Part shown: positions 1-11,416 of the stretch, in pieces
How the letters are laid out: each line of letters opens with the position of its first letter
Position numbering within the stretch: position 1 is the first letter of the stretch
Source: Gamarada debralockiae
Taxonomy: Eukaryota > Ascomycota > Leotiomycetes > Helotiales > Hyphodiscaceae
Reading direction: 5' to 3'
Assembly: GCA_002803225.1 (NCBI GenBank)
Contig: NXFV01001816.1
Coordinates: forward strand, 1-64,000
DNA length: 64,000 bases
The notes under the pieces: generated by a model
Database searches by the model: none
Seen by the model: the letters and a program-made list of their open reading frames with translations, nothing else
Told to the model about the DNA's origin: nothing
Made by a program: the position numbers and the translations under genes

Positions 1-575
1 TACGTTTCATCGGTCCAAAAGATCCAAAACCATTGCTCGTCGGTCTAATTTAAGTGATCGTGTGCCCATTGTAATCGGATCTTGGCTTGTTCTTCAGTTA
101 GCTTAGGTTTTTGAAGAGCTGAGTATCTAGAAAAGCCCTCCTTTTTAAACGCTGTAGCAATCGCATATACCTTACAATCCTAGCCAAAGATTTGAGGGAT
201 CTGGTCCCATGGTGTGCGACGATTCTTCTTGTTTGCGCAAACCCACTCGATTAATTGCTTTCTCTCAACTGGCCCAAGTAAAGGACGACGTCCAAAGCGT
301 TGTTTTTGAGGTGTGACGCGGTGACGGAGAGCATATTTGACTTGGTCGAGCGTAAGGTTAAGTTGTAGGGCAATATCTGGTTTTGACCAGCCAGCGTCAA
401 AAAATAAGGTTTGCGCGCGAAGGCGGACGTCTCTTGTAGTGTTTTTGGTAGGTGTTTTTGGCGTAGGAATCTCGTACTTAGAGGTAAACATATTGAAGAA
501 GTTGAAGGAGTAGAGATGGAGAGTAAAAGCAGCGAATAAGGTAATTAAATTGGTTGGTGGGAGGCCCCCTGTCAA
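1..575 (-). pseudogene. Tc1-type DNA transposase remnant, truncated by the window edge
   Basis: The minus strand encodes a helix-turn-helix N-terminus (from about 491 downwards, Met in MFTSKY) typical of fungal Tc1/mariner transposases, with a KPDIALQLNLT recognition-helix region. The same frame continues to the window edge with recognisable catalytic-domain text (LTEEQAKIRLQWA, then a WTDET segment holding the first catalytic Asp region). Two in-frame TAG stops interrupt it, at 180-182 and 45-47. Both stand where related transposases usually have Trp, so each is explained by TGG to TAG, a TpG-to-TpA change as RIP produces. The rest of the catalytic domain lies outside the window. It is almost certainly inactive. 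No terminal inverted repeat could be paired because only one end is visible. Confidence 0.85.
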
Positions 576-1198
576 ATCGAACCTAACCCTTACCCTCAGG
601 GGTGCACTTATTCATCCCTACTACCAAGTAATCATCTGGCTTGGAGCTGGGAATTCGAAGGTTGGAGATTCTTTTAGAGCTCTTGGCACTATGACTAAAG
701 CTTAGAAAGCTGACATCTTTAATACCAGTGACGCTCCCATGACCCGTTTCGCCCCAGAACCCTCCGCAATCCAAAACAACAACCCAGAACTCGCCACACT
801 TTAAGCGCTCATCACTAAGCACTGCTACTGGATCCACGGCTGGATACTGCAAGAAGTGTCTACCCAAACTAAGGCAAATAGAGAGCCGTCGCATTGAAAT
901 CTGTTATTCAAGCATAAATATCCTTTCGTACCACATCGGCCCACTTTACTAGGACAGGGGTCACAGGACCCCCAACTTTCCCCAAAAGTTGACATTAAAC
1001 CATGGTAGAGATAAAATCAACAGAGAAAGAGAAAGAAGAGTTCAGAAATTGGAAAGAGACATTGAGGAAAAGGCGAAGGTTCAACAGACAGTCTTGTTCT
1101 GTGGAGCGCCAAGCTCCCTCCCACCCAGCCGGAACACCCAACTCCTCCATAACCCCAAACCCATTATATCCTTTTGGTTTTCGATGAACCTATTCTCG
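576..1198. other. Intergenic stretch, no supported gene
   Basis: Short open frames occur here but none shows a recognisable motif or splice-consistent extension. A short CCTAACCCTTACCCT-like tract at about 579-597 resembles degenerate telomere repeats, but it is too short to call. Confidence 0.5.
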
Positions 1199-2738
1199 TT
1201 ACTTTTTTGTCAAAAACTCCACAACCCTCTCCACCGCCACGTCTTTATAAATGACACCCTCCCCTAAATCTTGCTCGCCGTCCCTCAATGTGGAATGACT
1301 CTCCCCACTCGCCCTCCCAACCACTGTATGCGCTGTATGCATACTCGTCCCACACCTATCGCACCTCTCCTCAATCTGCGCACATTTTTGACACACTTTC
1401 TTCACTCTGCCCCCCTCAATGACCATCTTAACCCCCGGCCCTAGATCTCCGCTTTCAACGTCAAACTGCTCCATAGGAATCGGGTATCCGACCTCGATAT
1501 CTCGACGACTGGCTGGCATGGAAGTGCGGGCATAAGTTGCCATAGTCTCACCGCTCGATTTAGAACTCTTGCGTGGTGTCACTTGAGTGAGAGATACGAA
1601 GGGGTGGTACTTCGAGAACAAAAGGCGGAAGAGCGGTCTTGTTGCCGCTGCGCTGCCGATGATTATTCCGAGGCCAGGCTCGACTGAAGAGAGGATGGCG
1701 AGCTCTGCTGTTGCATCTAACAAGCGGCGTTAGTTAAAACACTTGAGGGCAAGATGTGGTTGAAGACAGGTGGTGTGAGTGACTTACGAAAGAAGTTGGT
1801 CGTGCTGATTAAGTCCTTGAGATATGGAATCCGCAAGAGCGTGGTGACTCCTGCACTGTATGGAATGAGCATAAGAACAATATTTTGGGCTGGCCAGGAG
1901 CTTACACTGCACCTAGACCCACGAGGTTGCACACTGATATCTTGGTGAAACGATCCATTTGAAGGCGCCAGACCTTGCTATATTAATTTCTTGTTTGCAT
2001 TGAAATATATTTCACAACTTACTACAAAAATGGGCATAAGCGTAAACCCAAAGTCGGATGTTGCAATGACTGTTGAATGGAGATATGCCATCCCAAGCAT
2101 GACCTCAGGTCGAAGGCATGTTCCGGGAGACTCTCGATACCACTACGTGAGTCAGTGGGAATACGGCAGAGAAGAGGGCGGTTGGAGCCATACAAAATGG
2201 TTGATTGGTTTGCATTGAAAGACGCTCATCAAGAAAATCGCGGTAGTAGCAGAAGTAATGATGAATAACATAGCATAGATGATGTAGAGGTGAGTCTTCG
2301 ATCTCATGATTCGCAGCAGAAACGTGCCGATGGACAGCTTCAGAGTACACGCTACGAGGATACTGACATTTCTGTTAGCACGGAGTATGATATGGTCGAG
2401 GCATAACTTACTAGCTGTTTTCACCAAAATAGAATGCTCTGAGGGCCAGTGGAATGTCCGCTTCTGGAATTTCGACTGTGAATTTGCCTTGATCAAGGCT
2501 TCGTCCATAGAAAACCCATGCGCAATAGTGTGCAAACAGAACCTGAGGGGTGTCAGTTTACACACTCGGCTTTACAAAGGGGGCACCTCACAACAGTCGC
2601 AATCATGAAGTAATCATCGGTGCCAAAGGCCTTGACGACATAGATACGGGCGATGCATCTTAGAACGGTGGTGAAAAGCGATAAGAACAAAAGAATACCA
2701 GCCGAAGTAAACAGGCTAAGGCCCAGGTCAACTGCCAT
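1199..2738 (-). CDS. SAT4-family fungal rhodopsin-like integral membrane protein with C-terminal CxxC pair
   Basis: Seven exons join in frame: 2592-2738, 2412-2542, 2194-2362, 2023-2142, 1906-1973, 1788-1855 and 1199-1716, giving 406 aa. Introns are 45-70 nt with GTGAGG, GTAAGT, GTATGG, GTAAGC and similar donors. The protein has the seven-helix plan of the fungal rhodopsin-domain (SAT4/PTH11-related) family: an N-terminal helix, the FGTDDYFM loop, a cysteine pair region (QCKP...GTC), the conserved AYLHSTVIATSDFGF stretch, and a helix near RIPYLKDL. Members sit in the plasma membrane and are thought to act as sensors, but ligands are mostly unknown. The cytoplasmic tail (about 130 residues) carries Cys343, 346, 353 and 356 in a C-x2-C-x6-C-x2-C arrangement, which is not a standard family feature. 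The gene stands alone on this strand. Confidence 0.9.
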
Positions 2739-4997
2739 GAGTTCTGTCTTTCAATCCGGCGTGGAGAAAAATACTAGATGCTGAAGTAAGAAGGCAAGAA
2801 AGAGGAAAAGTCATTAAAGTAATATGAAGAAGCCAGCTTCATAAATCATTGCAGCACTTGTGTGGCAGACTTGGAGGGTGGAGCTAAGATACTCAGATAT
2901 ATGTTCTTCATCTCCGCAGTATTGAATGCATTAGACCTTACCAGAACAGTGTTTGTCCCGCTAATGCTTACTCCACAAGAAGCCTCTGTATCCATGCCGT
3001 CCCGTTCAATGGGAAATGCGGGGAGTTCAAGTGACGAATCCACTTTGATAAAGAAACATGCCACATGGCCGATGTGGCTGCATTTGCCACTATCCGGCCC
3101 AAACACCTTGAAGAATTGAGGGTTTGTACCCGAAACTATGCGGGACAAGGTTACTTGCACCATTTCGCACATGTCAGTCCTTGCATAAACCGTTCGTCGC
3201 ATACAAAACATCCAGGTACCGTCTCAAAAAAAAGTGGGTGACCCTTGAAAGGTGGCCCTTATTGCCTTGTAGAGTTGTCAGGAAGTCTCTAAAGCATGAA
3301 CTTGATACCTTGAGCATTTATTGACAGGACAAAATTAGAACTCTGCTTTTGAAGACTTGCCAAAAATTATTGAACAAAGTTCAACCAAAACCGATTGAAA
3401 TCAGAAGAAAGCGATGCACGACTTTTCGTGCTTCATCGCCGAGACATTTGACTTGGCCCAATCAACCGCACTTCTCGATCGAGTGCAAGTAACCAAATTC
3501 TGGAAAGTAAATACGTTATTGGATCGCCACGATGCAGGAACAGCTTCTTGCGGATAGAGGCAGCGGAAGTTGTCGGTTCTGAGTTCCCGCTCACATCAAT
3601 GTCAACTGGCCCAGCAGGGGTTTGATCGCACAGACCAAAGAAGGCTGATTAGTAGTTCGTCGTACAAATGGCGAATTGCAGAAACCCATTCTTCGAGAAG
3701 AAGCCCTTTTTGCGGATATTGTACAAGGTGGAAACGTGACTGCACGTATCAGAACCGGTTAATTCGGCCTCTTGCTCGGCGGTACACCGGTTCGAGTAAT
3801 TCCCCCGCAAATGCCAAAGGTCAAAAGACGGACCACATCCCTAAACCGTACTGAAGACTTAGAGGTCTGTCTCGTAGTTGTCTGTACCTGGGTCATCTCA
3901 CGCCCAAACAGCCAAAAGCGATATGGCGTGCAGCGGTCAAATCAGGGAGTTCGGTAGATGTTGGCATAGTCTTATGATCGATCTATTTCAAGACAACATA
4001 GGACCCGGGTTGTCGATCATCTTCGCACTCGACTTTTTGTTGCGCAACCGACTCTCCTCAAGTTGTCGAGCGTCAAGCTCGCGATTTTGCAAGATTAGTC
4101 ACTCGCGTTTCGGCTGCAGCCCCCACGTCTCGCTTGAACCTCCGAGTGCGAATGCGAAAGGTACAAGTACAAAATCCTCCATGCCCCCAAGAAGATCACA
4201 CTGTATTGTCGGCGATGGTACTGCCAATTTACCGGCCGGTTCGATGAGACGTCTGTACTTTTGTTCTGTAGTCTGAAGGCGTTCAAGTCTCTACTTGTAC
4301 ATATCAGTAGCATATCGAAAACCCCTTGTTTCACACTCCCACGTCTGCCGTGTTGCTGGCTCAATTCGCTCACTGCAGGCCTGATACACGAACTTGTTGC
4401 TTATGGAAGTTGTCGATCGGGTGGATGTGCCGACGTGGTTCTGGTCGCTTGTCACTGGACTGTCGCCTTAAGACCTCTCTCTATACCCCTCCGGCCCGGA
4501 TTCGGAGATGCAGGACGACATGTGGAGTTTGAATGAAAGTTACAGCTTTCATTGAAGGGTCACACAAGATAATGGAGAATTGAACCTTATCACGGCGCCC
4601 ACAAGCCTCTCGCTGGATTGCTTCGCCGCTTGGCTTTTCAAGTTCGAGGCTTACTGGACAGAGACACGTTGCTGATGGTAATTGCAACTCGTTGAGGCTG
4701 TTGCACCCTGCTCATTGGGCTGCATCGCTTGCAGCATTCCGTTGGAGAGTTCTCGCGGAGTAGAACGCTGTCAGCTTACTTCCACCCTTCGGAATATGAT
4801 GCGTGAAATTCCAGACGGGCAATTGAAAATGCGAGTTCTTGTCCGTTCCCTCGTTCCCCGCGGAGAGATGATAACGAAGATTGAGTCCTGAGAGAGTGGC
4901 AAAGGCAATGGTGCCATGGTAGCATAAAAACTATCAGCAACGACGAAAGACTCAGACAGGAATACTTTTCGACTCAACTCAATCCAAATGCAACACT
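2739..4997. other. Gene-poor interval of about 2.2 kb
   Basis: Only short open frames without recognisable domains are present. A frame at about 3710-3750 reads CGYCTRWKRDC, which matches the second half of a Zn2Cys6 cluster in spacing. No first half or downstream regulator domain was found, so it is at best a relic. Confidence 0.5.
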
Positions 4998-7778
4998 TCA
5001 CCACTGCAAGTCACCCACAAACCCACAACTCTTCTCATCCTTCACCACCTTCCCACTCACCCTTTTCCCCTTCGGCGTCGTTAACACGTCAAACAAGGCC
5101 TTCCCAAATCTGCGAAATGCACTCGTCAGACCTCCAATCTCAATGAGTTCCTTCTCCATACCACTCATCTGAAATGGCCACTCCCCATTTCCCTCTTTAT
5201 CATCGCTCAAGAGCCTCACAACACTCTTACCCAAATCGACCTCAACCTCTCCCGCTTCCCCGATCTTGTCCACAGCAGCATAGAAACTTTCATCCTGAAT
5301 CACAATCCCCAACAATCCCAAATTCGGCGCATTCCTCCCATAAATAAACCCAAAGCTCTTTGCAATGACAGCTTGAATACCACATCCTAGGAGGGCAGAG
5401 ACGGCGTTCTCGCGAGAGGAACCGCAACCGAAGGCTTTTCCAGCTACGACGATGTTGTAGCCATGTACAGCTCGTGAACGGAATTCAGGATGCGTGTGCT
5501 TGAGGCAGTGCTGGCCAAATTCCTCGTTTGTTTTGCAAGTTGTGAGGATTTCGGCAGGTGCAAGCTGTGTCATTGTCAGCATGTGAAGTCAGTTGGAAGA
5601 GGGATACGAACAGCATCAGTGTCGATGAAGTCTCCTAAGATTTGGATCTTGCCACGCTTAATATCTTGAGAAGCGCTCTCGCATTTTGAAGGCTCGATGG
5701 ATGTTGCGTCTTCAGTCATGGCTGTCTCATCTGGCACGCTAGCGGGAGACCCTACGCTATGGCTGCTTGGCTCAACATAAACCGGTCCCTTCCCAGAGCC
5801 ATCTTTCGACTTCTGACCCAGCATCTCCCTTAATCGCACCCGATCAATCGCATCAAGATACCGCTTCGGATCCGTGATTTTCATCTCCAGCGAACTCGCA
5901 GCGACCGTTGCGGCCGAAGCAAGATTGCCAATTGCTCCTATATCACCACTGTCAGCCCAACCCCCACGATCTCCCACAACCAGCAATGAATTACGTACCT
6001 TTTCCCATCCTATTCTCAAAATTTCTGTTCTGACTACTCAACCACACCTCGCCCTCACCAGCTCTATCCGCACCCATGCCCACACAATAACTACACCCCG
6101 GTACACCGACTGTGAATCCCGCTTTCTCGTACACATCTACAAAGCCCAACTCCTTCAGCCGATTCAAAATCGGCAGCGAGCCCGGGACAACCCTCCGCTT
6201 GCCCTCTTTGACTGGCACAATGCCATTCTTTAGACCGATCTCAAGGACCATTGCACCAATAATCAAATCTTCCTCGGCAGTAGTGCATGCCCCGATGAAA
6301 CACCCATCCAAATGCTTCCCCTCAATGTCACCTACAGGGGCAACGTCGTCCGGACTCGGATACAGCGCCACAAACGACTCGACTTTCGAGAGGTCGATTT
6401 CATGTGTCTCAGCATAGACCGCATCATCGTCAGGTCGGAAATACGTCGCATTCTTCTTATTCCGCGAAAGCTTACGGCGATTGATGAAATCATACGTGAT
6501 TTGGTCTGGGACGAAGATACCCGTGATGCCGCCGAATTCAGTCGTCATATTCGCGATAGCGAACCTGGCATCACAACTCAGATGCTGCAATCCTGGGCCG
6601 GTGAACTCCACTATCCTATCCGATGCAATGGTATTACGTTTCAGTTGCTGTAGGATGTAGAGGATGGTGTCTTTCCCGCCGATGCTAGGGGGAGGTATAC
6701 CGACGAAGCGGATGTTGACACTTTCAGGGACTTTGAACCATGTCTCGCCTGTGATGAGCGGCATTGTTACGTCCGAGACGCCCAGACCGATGGAGAGGCA
6801 AGCCAGGGAGCCGGCGGAGCAGGTGTGCGAGTCCGAGCCAATTACTAACATTCCGGGTTGGGCACGGGAGCGGAAGAATTCAGTGTGCATTATTGTGTAC
6901 TGTCAAGCATTAGAACAAGAGAGTTGGGATGGGGACATGACCTTACGTTCATGCCTTGGTACTCAGTCATCTTGAAATTATCTCTTGCCCTCTCACTCGA
7001 CTCAACGAATTCTTTCACCTTGGTATTATCCTTGATCCGTGGATCAACCACATGATCGCCTGCCAACCAGAATCTGTCGTTTCTCCAAATTCCTGGTTTG
7101 CCAAGTGCGTCGTATTCTCTCTCCATGCCCTGCATCCTGAATCAATATTTCCCCTTCACTCAAATCAAAGGGTCACAGAATGACTTACCGCCCAAGAAAT
7201 CTCACTAGCCATAACAAAATCCACATCCACTCTCACCATATCCCCTGGCTTCAGCACACCTCTCCTCTCCACGTCATGGGCGGCAAAGATCTTCTCGCTG
7301 AGCGTCATTCCTCGCCGGCCTTTTGGGCGTGACGTGAGAGGTGGAGGGACGGATTTGGCTCTGTCTTGGGAGTTGAGTGATTCAAGGTAGGCGGAGACGA
7401 GGAAGATGACGGATTTCTCGTCTTCAGGGGTCAGAGAGGAAGCTGATTTGAGACCGAGTCCACCAAAGTCGGGAGAGAGGATGCTGAGTTCGTGGACATC
7501 GTGGAGAGTCTCGGCTTCTCGGGGAAGGTTGGATGATGAGAGGATATTAGAAAGGGTGACGAGTTGGGAGAGTAGGCTTCGGTGGGTTAGGAGGGGTGCT
7601 GTGAATGTTAGTCACTGGGTCAGTGTCAGGGAGATGAGCTGTTAGACGTACCAGATGGTTCGCTGCTTGGGATAATATTAATCTTTCTGATATCTCGGAG
7701 ATAAGTAAAAAGCTGCTCTGTAGCCTTTGAAGATATTTCTTGGAGACGAATAGGAATATCCAAAGCCATAATTACCAT
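4998..7778 (-). CDS. Aconitase/3-isopropylmalate-dehydratase-family hydro-lyase (837 aa)
   Basis: Six exons join in frame: 7652-7778, 7189-7598, 6947-7129, 5999-6899, 5612-5937 and 4998-5564. An in-frame ATG at 7769 is an alternative start. The large subunit part shows the SDSHTC motif and the three expected [4Fe-4S] cysteines: Cys445 (GACTTAEED) and Cys509/Cys512 (GCSYC). The C-terminal swivel domain has [10 protein letters not shown], the GSSRE substrate loop. Large and small domains are fused, as in fungal Leu1 or homoaconitase, with a low-complexity linker rich in Ser/Glu at the end of exon 5. The reaction is a stereospecific dehydration/rehydration of a malate or citrate-like acid; the actual substrate cannot be told. 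It is divergent from the lyase at 8260, which suggests a shared promoter and pathway. It could be a duplicate of housekeeping Leu1 or Lys4, or a methylaconitate- or dimethylmalate-type enzyme. Confidence 0.9.
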
Positions 7779-8259
7779 TGCTAATGCCCTTTCACTCCAG
7801 TAAAGATCCAGTGATAAGAAATTTCATGAAAGGTGCGCCTTCCGATCAAGCCATCATATACATAAATCGTGGATGGAGATATCAGTTGAAAAGGTCCGAA
7901 CAAAGGAATGAGCAATCCTTCCACTTCATTGGATATGCTGCCTTCCACAAAGGTAGCGTGTATTACGCAGCTTGCGAGTTCCGTCCTGCATGATGAGATC
8001 GTTTTTGGGGTCTTCAGCGAAATGCGGGGGTGGAGCAGTACGAGAAAGATGATCGAACCGCCTCGGCGCCGTTGCGGTGCGAAATATGATTGGTTTCACT
8101 TGACTCCGGTGCGGATCACTTTCATGGCCGCATCGCTTTCCCGTTTGAAGATGGGAAGTTACACTGAACCTTTATATAGAGTCTGGAAACTGATCAGAGG
8201 TATATCTTAACTTGCCGATTAACTTGTATTGTAAATAGCTTTTTGTGTTGGCTTTGAAG
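7779..8259. promoter_or_regulatory. Divergent promoter between aconitase-like and lyase genes
   Basis: The 481 bp between the two start codons must hold both promoters. It includes a CGGCGCCG palindrome at 8064-8071, whose CGG/CCG half-sites are of the kind Zn2Cys6 regulators bind. Binding is inference only. Confidence 0.45.
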
Positions 8260-9279
8260 ATGTCAAAATCTGCACTACCAGTTCCAGTTGCGACGAAATT
8301 GCGAGAGCTGCTCGCAGAGAAGGACAAAATTGTGGTATGCCCTGGGGTATATGATGGATTCACAGCCAGGATTGCGTTGGCAACTGGTTTTGATTGTCTC
8401 TACATGGTAGATACCCCATCCCAATAAGAATAGAAAATAAACCTACTAAGCAATCTCGTAGACGGGAGCGGGAACCACAATGTCCATGCTTGGACAGGCA
8501 GATTTGGGGATAGCAACTATGAATGATATGGTGCAGAATGCGGGCATGATCGCAGGTCTTGACCGAAGGGTCCCTCTCATTGCCGATGCTGACACTGGAT
8601 ATGGTGGTGAGTATATCATGCCTTTTTTGCTAGAATGCTTCCTGAATGGTGACCAGGTCCGTTGATGGTAGGACGCACAACAGCTCAGTACATTCAAGCT
8701 GGCGTCGCAGCCTTCCATCTCGAAGATCAAGTCCAAACCAAGCGTTGTGGACATCTCAGGAACAAAGAGCTAGTCGACGAAAACGTCTTCTTATCTCGCA
8801 TCAAAGCAGCCGTGAACATGCGTGTGCAAGCTCCAGGTGATATTCTGATCATTGCCAGAACAGATGCCTTGCAATCACTAGGTTTCGAAGCTGCTCTGAA
8901 CCGTTTGAAGCGAGCAGTTGCCATCGGAGCGGATGTTGCATTTCTAGAAGGCATCGCCAGTCAAGAAGAGGCAAAGCGTGTGTGTGAGGAATTGAGTCCC
9001 ACGCCAGTGCTTCTGAACAATGTTGCTGGTGGTTTAACGCCGAAATGGAGTGTGCAAGAGGCGAAGAAACTGGGATTCAAGATCGTGATATATCCAGGCT
9101 TTGCTCTTGGACCTGTGTATCAAGCGGTGACCGCTGCTGCAAAAGAATTGAAGGAGACGGGCGACCTGCAGGTAGCGCCTGGTGCGAGTCCGAAGGAGAT
9201 TTTTGAGATTTGTGGGTTGAAGGAGGCGGTTCAGTTTGATATTGCTGCCGGAGGAAATTTGTACTCGAACGGTCTTTGA
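8260..9279 (+). CDS. Isocitrate lyase/PEP mutase superfamily C-C lyase
   Basis: Three exons, 8260-8406, 8462-8606 and 8657-9279, give 304 aa. The short length fits the methylisocitrate lyase/PEP mutase branch rather than long glyoxylate-cycle isocitrate lyase. Visible motifs are the metal site ADADTGYGG (residues 90-98) and the flexible active-site loop KRCGH with catalytic Cys128, so it is a lyase or hydrolase and not a PEP mutase, which lacks that Cys. Candidate activities are 2-methylisocitrate lyase, 2,3-dimethylmalate lyase, or oxaloacetate acetylhydrolase (oxalate formation), which shares the loop. Head-to-head placement with an aconitase-family enzyme favours cleavage of a tricarboxylate or substituted malate made by its neighbour. 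No mitochondrial or peroxisomal targeting signal is obvious. Confidence 0.9.
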
Positions 9280-9683
9280 ATAACCTGAAAAGGGCTGCAA
9301 TACTTGCAATTCTGCCAAGATCGGGATACTGGTGACATGTGAGACTGTGAGATGATTAGCGGCGTGCTCCCAGAGCAAGAAAGTGACTTAGCAATATATC
9401 TCTTCTGGGGTCCGGCCGCTCCCATGTAGCGACCACATAACCCCCATTAACTACTCCGCATCACTGGCGTCAGTAGGAATGATTGTGATTAAACCCACCA
9501 GGAGATAAAAGAGCTCACTGAAACAGCCACCAGGTAGAGTCGAAACGTACAAATACATTCCATTGGGTATATCTGCGCCCAAATATATCAAACGCCAACC
9601 ATGATGCCAGATTAGAATGCCGCTCTTTTCGCTCACTGTATGACTCTTCCCAAACTCCCGCGGTGTTTAGTGGACTTTTAATT
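9280..9683. other. Convergent intergenic region
   Basis: This stretch lies between the convergent 3' ends of the lyase and reductase genes. A minus-strand frame at 9451-9636 contains GLITII, loosely like a transporter loop, but nothing else supports a gene. Confidence 0.5.
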
Positions 9684-10979
9684 TCACTGTTTCCAAATCT
9701 TCCAATCTCTTATACCCATCTTGCCGATCAAGCCACCCAGCTCGCCCTGGACTTCTTTTCCGCTCCAATACTTCTTGGGACCTGCGAGGAAATTGACAAA
9801 ACCTTCCGGGCCAGAAACGAAGAGTAATTTGGAGTCGATCCTCGTAGAAACTGCCTGATGCTTCACCTCGGGGTCCCTTTTCGTAACTTGTGATATAGTT
9901 TTTTGATCCACGAACTTGCCTTCCTCATCAACGAAATAAACAACCTTTACATTATCTGGATATCTCTCTTGCAGTTTCCGCAGTGATTGGACTATGGGTC
10001 CTTCTGCTCTATCGGTGCTGCCAGCTCCATGCAAGTCTGTGCCGCCCACGCAATCCTCGCGTCTTCGATTCGCCCATATAATGTGTATATTTGGTAGTTT
10101 TTCAGCGGGCTTCCTGATATCGAGCAAAGTATGAGCTACCTGCAGAGCAGGCGCGATTCCCGTCCCGCCAGCCAGAAACACCACATCTGTGACTTCTTTT
10201 GGCAGTTCCAATTCCGTATGTGGCCCTCGAAGCTCAACCTGTTCTCCAACCGTCAATCGGGCTAGATACCGCGACATCTCCCCATTGGTCTCTCTGCGTA
10301 TGAGGAATCGTAGGTCGCCTGACGTGTCGTTTTCGTTGGGAGGCAGTGGGGTGTATGATCTTGCAATCTGCAGCTGTGGCTGCTTGAACTCCACCGACCA
10401 AGTTCCTTTCTCCCACTCCTTCTCGTACGGATCTTGTTTCGCCAATTTCGGGTTGTCGACGAACGATCGCGGGCGAAGGGTAACGATGAAGCTGGTGGGG
10501 GAAACGTCTTCTTTGCCCACAATAGAAAATGGTGTGAACTTTGGAGAATCGAAGACCAGTGCTTTTGGAAAGAAATAGCGGTAAGCCTTGCCATCGAGAT
10601 CGAATAAAAACACCAGTGAGACGATCAGTACAGATATATAACCTCCAACCTTGTCCGCGCGGCGGTTCTCCTCCCTCTCCTCTTCCGTCGGCGGGGTTTC
10701 GAATGTTCGGATGCGCCACAGAGTCGGACCAATGCCAAAGGGCAGAAGGGTAACAGGTGTGTGCATGGAGTCCAATTCCGCTTTTGTCCACGGTCTTCCT
10801 TCTTTCTCATTCCAATTGCTGAATTTCTTGGGGCTAGGGTTGGTGCTCGAAAATTGGCGACAGCTATGCAGAGGGAAGGCGAGCTGCCTAGGAGGGCTAA
10901 GGTGTGCCAATGGTGGGCATTTTGGACTGACCAAGGAACGTGGCAGCATTTGCCGCGTAGTCAGACGTGCTGCTTGCAT
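9684..10979 (-). CDS. Mitochondrial FAD/NAD-binding reductase, cytochrome b5 reductase / Cyc2-like
   Basis: A single exon encodes 431 aa. The N-terminus is Arg/Ser-rich without acids (mitochondrial presequence type, ending near FSST), followed by one membrane helix (about residues 112-127, GGYISVLIVSLVFLF). The ferredoxin-reductase-like module follows, with FAD-binding RSYTPLP, the GDLRFLIRR...GEMSRYL region, and the nucleotide-binding GGTGIAPALQ. This arrangement matches fungal inner-membrane flavoproteins annotated as Cyc2, which take part in cytochrome c haem attachment, or NADH-cytochrome b5 reductase-like proteins. The C-terminal CGPEGF-type motif appears as SGPEGFV, with Ser in place of the usual Cys, a departure from classic cytochrome b5 reductase. 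The gene looks like ordinary housekeeping and is not obviously tied to its neighbours. Confidence 0.85.
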   Translation of the reverse strand: MQAARLTTRQMLPRSLVSPKCPPLAHLSPPRQLAFPLHSCRQFSSTNPSPKKFSNWNEKEGRPWTKAELDSMHTPVTLLPFGIGPTLWRIRTFETPPTEEEREENRRADKVGGYISVLIVSLVFLFDLDGKAYRYFFPKALVFDSPKFTPFSIVGKEDVSPTSFIVTLRPRSFVDNPKLAKQDPYEKEWEKGTWSVEFKQPQLQIARSYTPLPPNENDTSGDLRFLIRRETNGEMSRYLARLTVGEQVELRGPHTELELPKEVTDVVFLAGGTGIAPALQVAHTLLDIRKPAEKLPNIHIIWANRRREDCVGGTDLHGAGSTDRAEGPIVQSLRKLQERYPDNVKVVYFVDEEGKFVDQKTISQVTKRDPEVKHQAVSTRIDSKLLFVSGPEGFVNFLAGPKKYWSGKEVQGELGGLIGKMGIRDWKIWKQ

Positions 10980-11416
10980 TGATAGGATTGTGATGTACTA
11001 TGTAGGATCAGTGTAAGGTTCGCGGGAAGTTGTGGTTTTCTGCCGGGTGTGGAATTCTAAAGTTGTAGGGTGCGAGTTTAGATGCGGTGAGAGCTTTTCT
11101 CCCGTCACCTTTGACGTATCTCCGTCCGAACCATCAACCTACGCAGAGGCTATAATCAGTTCATGAGTCTTCAAGTTGAGAATGCGCTTATACCAGCCGT
11201 GGCTCAGTCATGCGTGTCTGACACAAAAAATTTTACGTAGCTCTGTGTTTGAAAATTTTTTCCCTCTTTTTTTTTTTTTGGACAACATCGGCGTCAACAG
11301 TTGGATCTCCCTGAACCCAAGCCTCCCAAGATGGGCTCTTGGAGCTGTTTTTCACAACGGAGACAGCGGCGATGTCAACTCTCAAACAGATCCAATCCGC
11401 ATTGATGAAGTATTAA
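10980..11416. other. Intergenic region with T-tract
   Basis: This is the likely promoter of the reductase gene. A run of T residues at about 11266-11279 and no supported gene are seen. Confidence 0.5.

Noticed and set aside
577..600. Telomere-like CCTAACCCTTACCCT tract
   Set aside because: Too short and degenerate to be an interstitial telomere, and adjacent to a transposon end that may explain it.
2846..3211. 121-codon minus frame beyond the rhodopsin-like gene
   Set aside because: Composition is unremarkable and no family or signal peptide could be recognised.
3700..3760. Half of a Zn2Cys6 cluster (CGYCTRWKRDC) in a plus-strand frame
   Set aside because: Spacing fits the second half only. 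No first half, linker or regulator domain is near, so coincidence or an unprovable relic.
9451..9636. Minus-strand frame resembling a major-facilitator loop
   Set aside because: Only a few residues (GLITII, GWRLIY) match and no neighbouring exon continues the family.
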